A DNA stretch of 64,000 nucleotides, from the NCBI GenBank assembly GCA_014281115.1, contig JACONQ010000020.1, positions 248,001 through 312,000 on the forward strand, read 5' to 3'. Source of the DNA: Laburnicola sp. R22_1 (lineage: Eukaryota; Ascomycota; Dothideomycetes; Pleosporales; Didymosphaeriaceae). Under the pieces are notes generated by a model. It was not told the DNA's origin. It did not search any database and saw only the letters and a list, made by a program, of their open reading frames with translations. The first letter of the stretch is position 1; each line of letters opens with the position of its first letter. Position numbers and translations under genes: made by a program. Below, piece by piece: positions 22,401 to 34,036 of this stretch.

Positions 22401-24301
22401 TAGCTTAGTCTCTGTAAGGTGGCAGCTAGCGGCTGCGGTGCGCTTAGGTTAATTGATGAGGAGCTATGGGTGGCCCCATTTACGTACAACTGGGTGTAGC
22501 TAGTTGCCCTAAATTAGTATGTTGCGTAGGTTGTTGTATTTGACGCCTAGTCTGTCTATATCGGCCAGACAGAGCAAGAATAGCGTATTGGTAGGTAGTA
22601 CGTGGAACGTGACATCACTAATTGCCGTGTTAACGTGTAGGGTGCCTATAGATATAATTGCCTAGCCTCTGCTAAAGCGGATTTGGTGCTACCTAGCTGT
22701 TAAGGTATCCATTTGTAAATTTGTAGCTGCCTGTAGAGCAGTTGCTTATAGTTCTCTAGCTGTTAAGACGCCTAAGGCTCCCATATTAGGCATAATGCCC
22801 TGGAAGACTTTCTTATTGTATCGATCCTCAAACGTAAATATAGTGGCGGGCGCGTTATTAACAGCTCTAAACGCGTTAATTCGGGTAGTCGCGTAGTATA
22901 CAGCCTGGTCGTTTAGATAGGCAATTGTCTAGTTGCCGTTAATTGTACCAGATAACTTAGTGACGAACTAGTCTCCCTTAATTGTCATCTCAGCGAGCAT
23001 CTGCTAGGCCTCGTTGTTGATTTCGAGACCTTCGTACTCGGTCAGGAAAGCGTGAAAGTTAGCGACGTTGGGTTGTGCGTCGTGTGAGTAGGCTGATGCT
23101 ATCTGGCGAAACCTATTGTAGGATTGCTTGCGCTTGTCCCTAGAGTGCTTTATTAACTAGCAGCTAGGCTTACTGCAAATAAAGTATTTCTTCTAAGATT
23201 ACTGTTGCTTAGGTGGCAGTGGCTATTAAAAAGGTGGTCCTTAAGAGTTGCCTTAATAGAGTCCTTAGCTGTTAACGTCTTGCGGCGAGAAACGCGACAA
23301 GAATCCTTATAATTTATTTCCTTGACCTCTCTATAAGCCTTAACCTCTGTAGGTCCTATTAGTCTAGTACTACTTATAGCCCTCTGTGTTATTGTTAAAG
23401 TTATCCTTATAGGGGTGTTGAAGGTTGTATTTGTTCTGGTACTTGCTGTTAGCGGTGTATTGCGTTAGGTTTAGATTACGCGCCTTGCGCGAGTGGGTAG
23501 CAGCGCTAATAGATAAGCGTAGAGTAGAGCAGAGGCCTTTAAAAGTAGGCGCTGGGGCAAAGAGGGTAAGGTTATAGTCTTTAATACCGCTGCACGCGTT
23601 AAGTAGTTATTCGCGCAGTACGTTGTCACCTTAGTAGTTATGGCCTAACCCACGTTAAAGCTTCTAGAGCTTGTTAATGAGCAATTAAAGGGCTTCAAGA
23701 TGAGACTTGTTAGGGTGGGCGCTAATTGTACGCGCCAGCGTAGTTGTTCTCCACTCGCTAAGGTACAGTTAATAATTCTCCTTAGTGTAGAAATAGCTTT
23801 TCATTATACCTATCATTGTCTTAAGGTCATAGCTCTGGCCAGCGAGGCGGTTATAGTAGTAACTAGACGCTCTGTCTTTTAGCATAATAGAGAAGGCTCG
23901 ATCCTAGTGCCGCTTAGGTAGTCCAATCTTGCTGCAATTGTCGCGAAAGATCCTGAATTTGGTGTTAAATACGTCGTATAGCCCACCTCTAAAGCGCTTC
24001 TTATTGTCGTACAGCTTGCAAAGGTCTGTAATAAGCCTATGTGTGTTGTTAAGACGCGTGGCGTCTGTAGGGCTTTCGCGCTATAGAGGGTTGTACGTAT
24101 TGTATAGGTTCGGCTGCTGTGTAGGGGATAGATGCGCGTTGTGCTATTGCTAAGGAGGCAGGTATGGAGTGGGCTGCTATTATGGTGGAGGTATGGGTGG
24201 GTAGACGGTGCGTGCTGTTGGAGCTGGTTGAGGGGAAGTAAGGTGGGCAGAGGGTTATTAAGAGGATTGTCGTGACAAAGGTGTATTGTATAGAGGCGCA
24301 T
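19494..24301 (-). pseudogene. Copia polyprotein remnants (gag-like, IN, RT, RNase H)
   Basis: Readable parts in order along the minus strand: a Pro/Thr/Ser-rich gag-like frame (24301-23879); the integrase C-terminal region (21833-21312) with VWREKDR-stop-MGPYKL, where TAG replaces Trp; reverse transcriptase around 20610-20400 with LYGL and, where the catalytic pair is expected, GM-stop-TNNTLIL instead of TDDT; and RNase H (19850-19494) with CTDSYSLYEYIVKLGS and NPTNAMTKA. Both active-site Asp codons have become Asn by G to A changes that are CpA to TpA on the other strand. Family role: reverse transcription and integration, not possible here. Confidence 0.88.
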
Positions 24302-25037
24302 AATTCGGATTAAAGCGTGAGTTAAACTTCTTACTTATTTTAAGCTAGTGAGTGACCTCTTTATTAGTCCATTTGTAATAGTCGCCCTGCAGCGCTTTCG
24401 CTATATTGTAGGCAATCGATTTGCTGTCCTTGGCTATAAAGACGCCTTGCTGGCGCAGGTAGTCTCTCTATTTAGTAATAAGAGCTTTATCGCCTTTGTT
24501 AAATAGTTCTTTTGGCCATCCTTTAAAGATAACAGTTATCTTGTCCTAGAGCTTATAGTCCTCCTATCCTTTATCTTAGGAGATTTAGTAGTAGAAGAGG
24601 ATGTATGTGTTAACTCTCTTTGTGTTAATTGTCTTAATGTCCGTATTCTCGTTAATATCTAGGGGCTGGCCCTAGCTGTCCTTGTTAATAAGCGCCTGTT
24701 CTTCCTTTGTGAGGTGGTTAGTGAAAGGTATTGTGATTTCGTGGGGCGTCTCTTTGAAAGCGTGGGACGCAGGTTAATAGTACTGTTAGCGGCGGGTACT
24801 ATAGAGCGTGATGGACAGGGACTTAGGTAAACGCTTAGAGTTCTTATTACTTAGTAGTGGGCTACAACGCGCGAGTTCTGGCGAAGGTGTGATAGACGCG
24901 GAGACCTAGGTAAACGCTTAGGGTCTCGTTAGCACATGGTTTAGGGTATCGCTATACCCCTTATTGTGTCTCTTCTAGTTCGCCTTGCTATCTGTAGTTA
25001 TCTTATAGCATTGACTGTGAGGGTAACTACTAATTAG

Positions 25038-25253
25038 TGTTGGTTTACAGGTAGTAAGGAAAAACTAGTCTCTGTCTTTAGTATCTGGTGTCTGTATTCT
25101 GTGTTGTGTCACCCCTATGTTTGGCTGGCTCTAATGTCGCGCCTTGTGCGCTAAGCACGGTGGTCCCTGCACGATTATGCAGATCCGACCTCAACGCGCT
25201 TGTTCTATCTAACAACAGTTCTCGTAGACTTGGAAGACAAGAGAGTGCAGACA
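25038..25253 (-). repeat. 5' LTR of the Copia element
   Basis: Partner of 19184-19399. It is followed directly by the TTATA target duplication and then by minisatellite units. Confidence 0.92.
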
Positions 25254-25800
25254 TTATATAAATTAAATGTTTATATAAATTAAATGTTTATATAAATTAA
25301 ATAATTATATAAATTAAAAGTTTATATAAATTAAAAGTTTATATAAATTAAATATTTATATAAATTAAAAGTTTATATAAATTAAAAGTTTATATAAATT
25401 AAAAGTTTATATAAATTAAAAGTTTATATAAATTAAAAGTTTATATAAATTAAAAGTTTATATAAATTAAAAGTTTATATAAATTAAAAGTTTATATAAA
25501 TTAAAAGTTTATATAAATTAAAAGTTTATATAAATTAAACGTTTATATAAACTAAACGTTTATATAAATTAAAAGTTTATATATATTAAAAGTTTATATA
25601 AATTAAAAGTTTATATAAATGAAAAGTTTATATAAATGAAAATTTTATATAAATGAAAAGTTTATATAAATGAAAAGTTTATATAAATGAAAAGTTTATA
25701 TAAATTAAACGTTTATATAAATTAAATGTTTATATAAATTAAATGTTTATATAAATTAAATGTTTATATAAATTAAAAGTTTATAAATTAAAAGGTTTAT
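25254..25800. repeat. 17-bp AT minisatellite, right part (about 32 units)
   Basis: Tandem TTTATATAAATTAAAAG-type units with minor variants (AAATG, AAACG, AATGA). Each unit contains the self-complementary TTTATATAAA, so the array can form many small hairpins. It continues the array seen before 19183. Confidence 0.9.
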
Positions 25801-25907
25801 AAATAAAATTTATACAATAAAAGATTAAACAATTCTTTTTTTAACTAAAAGGTTACTAGGATTGGTTATTATATATATCTTAGTTAAAAAGTATTAAACG
25901 TATATAA

Positions 25908-26902
25908 TTAAAAGCTTTGAATATTATAGGCAACCTTCTGCTGATGGCAGTATAGTAGAGTTTCGACTAGTTCTTTCTTTGACAATACGATCGAGCTATC
26001 TTCTAACCTATTAAGCTTATTAATAAACCGGACTTCTTTGGCCAGTTCATCTGGCATGTCGATTATAGCTTGACACATAAATCCCACCATTAAGAGGTGT
26101 GCCCTATCCGTTTTTCTTTGTTCTTTTAGTTTCTTAAGGAGTTTCTGCCACCTGTATGTTAACTGGCTCCACATCTTCGAACGGCAATCTAGTAGCTCCT
26201 CTAATCTATATTAGTCGCCCATTATTAGTAAATGTTAGGAAGAGGCATACTAGAATCTATCCCATGGATGTTAAGGGCTGAAAAAGAAGAACGATCCCAA
26301 AGATAGATAACCAAATCGTCTCCCCTCATGTACATACTGCCAGCGAACACGTCCTTTAATAATGCGAGCTTTTTGGACAAAGATCCCTCAAATGTAGAGA
26401 TAATCCAGGGCCACATCTTCCACTTGTTAGGGTCCTGTACTCTTAGCCGACGTCCTCCAAGATCCTAGTGTTGATCAATCCACCGGTGCTCTCGTAGATG
26501 CGGACGCATAATTGGTGTCCAGTTGTACTTGTCGCAAACAGTTGCGAGTTCGTTCAAGTGCTGGACGGAAAGTCCTTTTAGAAGCTTCGAGACTTGTTAG
26601 TGGAATACTAGGAAGACCAAGCGCATTGCGCATGTCGCATCCATGGGCATCGTCAATGGCACCTTGGCTGACGACTGTCTCACTTCGCCATCTTCCAACG
26701 AATTTGCCCATCGCGGGGATAGCGCATTTGCGAACCAGGCATCCAGCCAAAGCACAATTTCCAATACTCGAAAGGTAACAGACTTGCAAACGATAACATC
26801 GGTCGTTGGGCCTGGAAAGTTGGGTCTTGTTATCCACTCCGTGGGTAGCGAATGGTGCTGGGTGTCGTCATCGTTATCCGCACGCTTTCTCTTCATGGTC
26901 AT
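25908..26902 (-). pseudogene. BTB/POZ-domain protein, decayed
   Basis: A start at 26902 (MTMKRKRADNDDD) leads into PTTDVIV and a BTB fold: FRVLEIVLWLDAWFANAL, then AMRLVFLVFH-stop-QVSKLL and LNELATVCDKYNW, which matches the fungal BTB consensus (H-Y, LAxxCDKY). The frame continues through one more TAG (near 26466) into KWKMWPWIISTFEGS. After stops near 26225, another frame (26174-25908) supplies a helical Lys-rich tail, through either an intron or a frameshift. BTB domains mediate dimerisation or cullin-adaptor contacts; the role of this fungal family is unknown. Confidence 0.65.
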
Positions 26903-27435
26903 CTTCGCGAGGCGTCGTCGGAGGCCGATCAATCGAAAACAATAAGGAAGAGAAGGAAAGTAGGAGAGGTAAAATAGTGATGGCAACACTCTTCTTAAAT
27001 GGCCAGGAATTTAGGGGCAAGGTCAAAGTGCACAGTCCACACCTAAGCTTACAAAGCCTGCGATAGCGCTTATTTCTCCTCACAAGTCTCTACCCTTGCC
27101 CGACTTACTCAGGGTTCCGGTATTTTGATCGATAATATAGAGGAAAAGGGTGTGCGCGTGCGAATTTTATACTATTATATGTAGAGATTTTTGTCAGTAC
27201 TATAGATAGTTATATAACTCTAACAAGAAAGGGTTGTTAAGATAACTATTCGAAAGCAGTTCTATAGTTGCCGTCAACGCCTACTTCGGTAGGACCCACC
27301 AAAGGTGGCAGACTCCTACCCTTGCCCGAAGAGTTGCACTAGGACGCATTTAAATTATGTACTATAGGTAGCATAAATCCAAGGCTATTATCTAGTATAA
27401 AGACCCCGATCGCAGTACCGCAACTTACTTTCATT

Positions 27436-27744
27436 ATGAGATTACTAGTTAGTCTTATGCTTATTAGCACTGTCTATTCTACTTACGTAAATATTAACTC
27501 AAACTTTCCTAATAGGACCACAGTTATAGATCCTATAATCCCATCGTGTTCTCCTGCCAGGAACGACATTGTCCCTATTAACTCTAGTAGTCCTGGACTA
27601 CAGAGGCCAAGGCTTTCTAATTTTACGATGAACAATTCCACGCCATTAACATCGTTGGTTTCAGCTGCTCTAGGCGCACCTAAATCCATTTATTTATATG
27701 CATATCTCTTACAGACGGGAATCATCATTTATTCTTCTACGTAG
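27436..27744 (+). CDS. Possible small secreted protein, 102 residues
   Basis: The ATG at 27436 starts a signal-peptide-like MRLLVSLMLISTVYS, followed by an Asn/Ser/Thr-rich region with several N-glycosylation sequons and one Cys. A TATA-like AGTATAAAG lies about 40 bp upstream. There is no family match and no internal stop. It lies tail to tail with the DUF1996 pseudogene, 3 bp apart. It could be a chance frame or the first exon of a lost gene. Confidence 0.4.
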   Translation: MRLLVSLMLISTVYSTYVNINSNFPNRTTVIDPIIPSCSPARNDIVPINSSSPGLQRPRLSNFTMNNSTPLTSLVSAALGAPKSIYLYAYLLQTGIIIYSST

Positions 27745-27747
27745 ATA

Positions 27748-28495
27748 TTATACATAGGATATAGAAATATTACCACAAAGCTCGCATCTAGGTTCTGTAC
27801 AATTCTTATTCTTTAGAACATTAGGTGGAGTTAGCATGCAACTAGCTGCTGCTTCTGCTGACTGTAGACAAAAAGGTGGACAATCCTCGACGTTCCCTAA
27901 TAGATTCGTACATACTGTGATTGCATCTTGCAATACATTAACTTCCTAACTGTTAAGAAAGTCGCTGTGATAGCTAAACCCAGTTACATTGCTGTTACTT
28001 AATACAAATTGGCCGTCCACGCCTTTAAAGGCGTGGGTATCCTATATTGTCTTATAGTATAGAGAGGGAAGACAAGATCTAAAGCCTTCTGGGCATTTCC
28101 CTTGTATGAGGAGGTCAGGATATGCCAAATAAGATTGGTGGTTAAAAGAATTAATATGGACTCCATCCTAGCATAATAGGAACAACAGCTCTAGGCGCAG
28201 GCCATCTTTGCACTAGGAGTTAATAAAAGGCTTAGGGGGTAGAGAATGCCTTTGTAATGCACCCTCGCCTACAGTTTTGTAGTTTAAGCAATTAAAGCCC
28301 AGTGCTCGCTGTATAAGCACTTCCTGTGATTTATCTTTGGCAGTCTAAAAGGATAAGGGAGGATCTGGGACGTCAAGCGTGGAGTTTCGTCTTATTAAGC
28401 TGCCTGCTATCATTCTAAATCCTTCTAGAAACGCCTTAATATCTTTACTAAACAGAAAATAATATCTGTAAAGATTATTAGCAATGCGTGCACTG
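27748..28495 (-). pseudogene. DUF1996-family secreted protein, decayed
   Basis: One minus frame, read across stops, gives LYRYYF..FLEGFRMIAGS, LRLELLFLLC-stop-DGVHINSFNHQSYLAYPD, CPEGFRSCLPSLYY, KTI-stop-DTHAFKGVDGQFVLSNSN and LNS-stop-EVNVLQDA. These are DUF1996 landmarks (CWDG, HVAYP, WDT, FVLSN), and the missing Trp residues fall exactly at the TAG codons. A Cys-rich tail ends at 27748. The 5' end is not resolved. DUF1996 proteins are extracellular fungal proteins of unknown biochemical role. This copy is clearly dead. Confidence 0.75.
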
Positions 28496-29733
28496 TATCC
28501 TTGGCGACGCTTATATTAACATTCCATTTACTTATAGCACAGAAATCACAGTTCCATTTGGGTACGCGAACATTAGTAAGGGCGTCTAATAGACTGATAA
28601 ATCCTGCATAACTGCGCATAAAGTGCAATTAGATAAACAAATATCAGAGTAGGATGTATTAAACCCAATTTCTATAGCATATTTGTATAAGCGCGTTGAA
28701 ATTAACAGTGCAATACTTACTTTGGGCTCTATAAAGGGTATGTGCATGCTAAGATGGTAAGTCTAGGGACACGATTGGATCGATGCGAAAAACGCCCAAG
28801 CTAGAGTAGCATGGCAATCGCCAAAATGCCCAACTAGGTATGGCAAATATGATGCAGGTGAATAGACGCATTGTGGGGATATCTGTATTACTGAGTACCT
28901 ACGGACTATATAACCTTCATGTAACAAATCCTACTCACCCCCCTTATTTTTTTTACGCGCCTTTGTCCAAAGCTCATACTGTGCAAAATATAGTGTCTTT
29001 TCGTCTTTATCTAGTTCCCCGTATGTTTTCCCAGTAAGATATACATGATACTTTTTAAACTCCTCTATCGATGGGTCTATGGTATTACTCTCCTTCTTAG
29101 GCGATGGTGGTGTAGTCTTGGGAGGCCGAGTAGAGGCCTCTCCAGGCGTCTTTGACTTTGTCTGTGACGTATATCGTCGCTGTGGCGTTTCGTACCTATA
29201 GTATAGTTCTACATCTATTTCTGACAGTGTATTAGAATCATTAGGTTGGAACTTTGCATGCCACCTATTCTCTATCTTAACAATTTTGTTATGAAACGAG
29301 ACTGCCTTTTCGGTTTTGTTGTGACCTTCTACACATGCCATCACAGTTGTTCTTGTTTCCTAGCTTAGCCCCGAGAAGTTTGTTACGCCCTATGTTCTAT
29401 ACTTATCTTTATACGGTTGCAGATTAAGATACACTAAATAGCGGACTTGGTCTCTCTCTTTAATACTTGGATCTAGTATATGTACTTCTGCGTGGTGGCC
29501 TAGCTGTGTCTTTTGATTCCAGATGGCACCTAACATAGTAATCTGACTAAGAATATTGCGAGGTGGCTGTCTCCTTGCCTGTCTATGCCACTAAATAATC
29601 TTTTCTAGAACGCGATTGTTAGTATAAACGATGTTTAGCTCTAAACTGTTGCTAGAACTATCTTTCTTTTTATAATCTTTAATTATTTTCCCTAGAGGCG
29701 ATACCTCGACTCTTAGACTAAATATGCTCTGTA

Positions 29734-29756
29734 TTAGTAGTAGTAGTAGTAGTATT
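29734..29756 (-). repeat. ACT-triplet tail of the LINE
   Basis: About seven ACT/TAG triplets lie exactly between the LINE 3' UTR and its target duplication. A simple-repeat 3' end replaces poly(A) in several LINE clades. Confidence 0.8.
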
Positions 29757-30256
29757 GATTAACGTCCAGGAACGCAATGTTCTAGCCTCCCATGGGGCAT
29801 GGGGACGCGCCGAGCAACCGTTTTGGAGCCAGCCAAAATGGTGAAGGCGTTTCTTGCTGTGAAGCTATCGCCATCTCTTGCAGCGGCTCGTAAGAGTCCG
29901 CCCCCCTCCATGCGGGGGCTAAATCTTTGTCTTCTTGCCTATAGGCTAAGGTGTCAGGGTGTATCTATTATACATGTGAACTAAAACTAAAGTAGGGGCA
30001 GCTTCGGCTGCCCTGAAACTGTATCGAAAAGTGCTAAGACTTTAGCGTGTAACTAGTAAGAATGGGTAAGGAGAGTAGCTAGAAAAGGAAGGGAGGGATA
30101 AGGAGAGTGGAGAGTAGGTAGGGAGTTGCCGCGTGTAGCAAGTTGACGGGGGAGAGACACGCCTGCTGGGAGCTCTAACGGAGTTGGCGCTAGAGGAGCT
30201 GTCCATATAGTGTAAGTTAAGCCTAAGAATAAAAGGTAGCTTTTTGTTGCTAAGTG

Positions 30257-33200
30257 TTAATCTTCTGAAGGGTTAATAAGTTCAAGTAGAAGTTGGAAAT
30301 CTTTTAGCTCAAGTGCCTTCAGGTATTCCACGCCCTCCCTAGTGGTGCTGGGGGGGCACGCTGGCCGTTTCGGCCAGTAGCGGAACTTTCGAACTGATCG
30401 TGGGCAGTGTACAATGTGGTCGGGCGCCAGGTCTGCCCCGCAGGGGCATTCTGTGACGGCGTCTTCGTGCCTGAACTTCTTATGGTACCAGGCGTAGTGT
30501 CCGTGGCGGGTGCGCATGGACAACAGCTTAGCAAGCGTCGGTCGTTGGAGGGTGAGCTCCTTTGGCTGTTTCGCAGGGCGGTAAGTGAGGTCCCACTGCA
30601 TGTACCATTTAGACAACTTAGGCGAGCGGGCGCGCCACCAGTCCATCTCAGCGCTCCTAGTGTAGGCGCGAACGTCTGACTTAAGGCCTGAGACCGTAGG
30701 CTCAGCTGCCATGCCGTATGGAGGTCGAGGGGACTTTGCTGCGTCGTCGGCTAGCTGGTCCGCCAATTCATTCCCTTCTATTTCGCAGTGACCTGGGGCC
30801 CACCGGACAGCGATGTCCAAGTTCTCCATTGTCTCCTGGCACCTGACGAACGCCCACTGCGAGGAGGGGGACGGGTTGCCTCTTATGCACCATATAACAG
30901 AAGTGTTGTCAATGCACATGTATATGCGTCTCAGCCGGTAGGCGGGCGTATTGAGCGTGTGGGCGAGTCCTCGCCACGCGCCGACAGCTTCGGCATCGAA
31001 AACGTGGGACCTGGGGTTGAGGGAGCCGTTGCCCTGCAGGGTGAGGGCCTGCCCTTCGTATACGGCGTAGCCGTACGTGACGTGCTTGACGCCGTCAATC
31101 CATTGTTCGGAGCCGTCTGAGAAGACGGTGATAGCGGTCGGCGGGAGGAGAGCCCACCACTCCTTGAAGTGACGGGCGGCGTCCTTCTTGGCCACTCGGC
31201 CTGTGGGGTCGGCGCGGCTCCCGCGGGAGTAGTGGGGGCGCGGAACTCCGGTCGGGGTACTGGGTCGAAGATCTGTGCGAGTTGCTGTACCTTCGAGCGG
31301 GCTCTCTGTGGGAGGCCTGCGCCTCGGCCTCTTCTGACTGTGGGCAGGAGGGTTCTAGCAGTTAGCGGGTGCTTATCGTCAATCGTTAGCAGGTGTGCTG
31401 CGAAGCGAAGCTTGCATGTCTCAAGTGCCACTGCCGCTGAAGGGAGACCTGCGTCCCTAAAGACGGCGGTGGTGGGTGTGGTCCGATAGGCCGGTACGAC
31501 GGCTCTACATGCCTGCTTGAGGACTTTGTCGAGTGCGTCAATGTGCCAGCCCAGTCGGGTGCTTACCACAGCGCTTCTCGATTGGCACGTGATTCTGGAG
31601 GGCTTTGTCCTGCCTCCGTACCAGGCCTCCGCGCCGTACAGGAGCCGTGGGAGGACGCAGGCGATCACCGCCTTGCGGAGGGACCCCGGTGGGGGCCGTG
31701 TTTGATCCGAGCCAGGCTGCGGATGTGATGTGCGACCACCCTTGTCTTGGCGGCGCGAGTCGCGACGTGGGCCTTGAAGGTCAGCTTCCTGTCAAACCAC
31801 ACGCCCAGCCAGCGCAAGGCCCCGTTCTCACTCGTGGGGAGAATGGGGTGTATGGTGAGGTTCTCGTCGACGGTACAGGGAGGAGCGTAGTCTCCTTTCT
31901 GCCGTGTAAGGTGGATCATTTCGAGCTTGTCTGGTGAGAAAGCGATCTTGTTGTCCGCGCCGTATCCGTTAATCTTGCGGACGTCTTTGGCGAGTTGTTC
32001 AACGTTAAGGTCGAGGCTGTGCGAGGCTCTGTATAGGCAGATGTCATCAGCATATCCGAATCGCAGTGTGGTGTCCTGGAGGAGGAGTTCCGCCAGGTAC
32101 AGCATGTAGATAACTGGTGAAAGGGGCGAGCCCTGTGGGGTGCCGCAAGCCACTGGGTGACGGCTGGATCGGTGTTGGCCATATCGAACAAGTATGTGTC
32201 GGTTCGTAAGAATGTTGCGCGTAAGCACGAGGACTTTTTGGTGCCAGCCTTGTTCTTTCATTCGGTGTAGCAGTCGGTTGACGAGGAGGGCGTCGAAGGC
32301 CCCAAGCACGTCCATAGTAACCATGGTGACGTGCTGGCCTTTGCTGAAGGCCAGTTCCACTTCGTGGGTGAAGGCGGCAATCAAGTCCATGGCTGACCTT
32401 TTTGGCAGAGCCCCCCCGTGTTGGGGGCTTAGTACGCCGTGCAGCACAGCTAAGTGGGCTATGCGCCGGGCGACAATCCTTTCGAATCCCTTGCCGAGGC
32501 AGAGTAGCATGGCGAGGGGTCTCATAGAGCCTGGGACCGTGTAGTCCTTCTTGCCGAGCTTCTTGATGAACACGATCTCCCCGTCCGTCCAGGCGGCAGG
32601 ATAGTAATCGAGTTCAAGTAGGTCGCGGTAGATGTCGCAGACGTACTGTCCAATGTAGTTCCAGCATGCTGTAAGCAGCCGGACGGTTATGCCATCAGCG
32701 CCTGGTGAGGTGCTGGAGACCCCAATCACGCAGCGCTCCGTCTCTTCGATAGACAGGTACGTGTCCCAAGGGATGATGTGGTTCTCTTGTGGGGAGGGCG
32801 GTTCCGGCAGGTCGTCCTCCGCCGTGAATCTGCAGAGCAGTGCTTGTCGAAGCATCTCAGCCTTGTCTTTGTCTTCAGTCGCCTCCATGCCTCTGAAGAC
32901 CATTGGCGCCTGGGTTCTAGTGGGTTCTAGCTTATGCCAATTAATAATTCGGAAGAGTTCCTGGTCGTCTTCTGCGTTGTCTATAGTGTGTTGCCAGTAT
33001 TCCTTCTTTGCCTTGCGGACTGTCGCTAGGAAAGTGCGCGTCTCCTCGGAAGGGCCCTGGCTGGTGTGGCCGTCTAGCGAGTTTAAGTGTGCCCGGTAAG
33101 CTTGTTTGCAGGCGTCTGTCCACCAGGGCGCCGAATGGCCTGTGCCTCTTTTCTTCCTGCCTGCCGTCTTTAGGGCGTCAGTAAGGACTTCTTCTAAGGC

Positions 33201-34034
33201 AGCGACGCGCCTGTCAACGTGCTCGCGGGTCCGTGGCCCGTCTGAGCTAGGAGCGCCCTTCATCCCATTAGCGACAGCGTCGACAAATAACGGGAGCTTC
33301 GTAGTGGGGACCCTATATTGGAACTGGTCGAGCGGCTCCTGTCCTCTGCCGGGTATTGTGGTAACTAGCATGTTGTGGTCTGAGCCGCAGTTCATGTCCA
33401 ACCGTACAGCTGTGGTAGCGAAGGGGATGTTACAGAAAGAGAGGTCTATGACGTGTCCCGCCCGGTGGGTGGGGACTCCGGGCTCGCCAATGTAATCCAT
33501 GCCGCTGTCTGTGGCCCATTGGGCCAGTTCAGCGCCGCCCTGTGTAGTCGTGACACCAGGTTCGAACATGTCGTGTTTAGCGTTGAGGTCGCCCCCAGCA
33601 AGGCACCTGTTAGGCGGGGTGAGGTGGGTAATGTAGTCGAGAACGGGCGTAGTCTGTGGCGCCCGGTAGGCATTAAGTATTGAGATTCCGTTAACGTCGA
33701 TCCACTGCATGTCCCGGTCATGAAGTGGAGTACGTGGTGTAATTTTCAATCGGTTGCCCTTACGGGTAAAGATAAGGACTCGGGGGCGTTCTGCCTCCCA
33801 GGTCTCCCGGCTGTCCCAGCCGTCCACTGGTGGGTGGAGGTTATAGCCGGGGTGGTTTGAAGTGCGTGTGCCTGGCCAGGTAGCCGGCTCTTGCATGCAA
33901 ATAATGTCGATGCCCTCCGTGAAAGCGATCTCGAGGGCGGCTGTGTGTGCTGGGCCGCTTCTGCCAACGTTTGTCCAGCATACTTTGATGTCAGGGTCCC
34001 TACGTGGGGTGAATCTGCGGCGGTTGTTCCTCAT
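30257..34034 (-). pseudogene. LINE ORF2: endonuclease, reverse transcriptase, RNase H
   Basis: Starts at ATG 34034. The APE-type endonuclease comes first (CMQEPATWPG, GGDLNAKHDMF, GSDHNML; about residues 1-230). The reverse transcriptase has GADGITVRLL, GTPQGSPLSP and the catalytic FGYADDICLY. The frame shifts at a run of C residues near 31665 (RIKHGP to SLRKAVIACVLPRLLYGAEAW) and again near 31190. RNase H follows with FSDGS, DAEAVGAW, CIDNTSVIW and GNELADQLADDAA, and a terminal Cys/His motif (ECPCG...DHIVHCP). All catalytic residues are present. Only the two frameshifts prevent a full product, so it may be nearly functional or misread. Confidence 0.9.
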
Positions 34035-34036
34035 TA
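34032..34036 (-). promoter_or_regulatory. TAATG stop-restart junction between LINE ORFs
   Basis: The ORF1 stop TAA (34036-34034) and the ORF2 start ATG (34034-34032) overlap as TAATG. This arrangement is known to support termination-reinitiation of ORF2 translation in some non-LTR elements and fungal viruses. Use here is inference. Confidence 0.7.

Larger units (their letters stand above)
19184..25253 (-). mobile_element. Full-length Ty1/Copia LTR retrotransposon (RIP-damaged)
   Basis: Direct repeats of 216 bp at 19184-19399 and 25038-25253 start TG and end CA, and differ at about 11 sites, all transitions. The flanks carry the 5-bp target duplication TTATA (19179-19183 and 25254-25258). Internal order on the minus strand is gag-like region, integrase, reverse transcriptase, RNase H, which is the Copia order. 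All frames are stop-ridden, so the element is dead. It sits inside the 17-bp AT minisatellite. Confidence 0.93.

Noticed and set aside
25254..25800. CRISPR-like array
   Set aside because: 17-bp units are contiguous with no unique spacers, in a eukaryotic context; this is a minisatellite.
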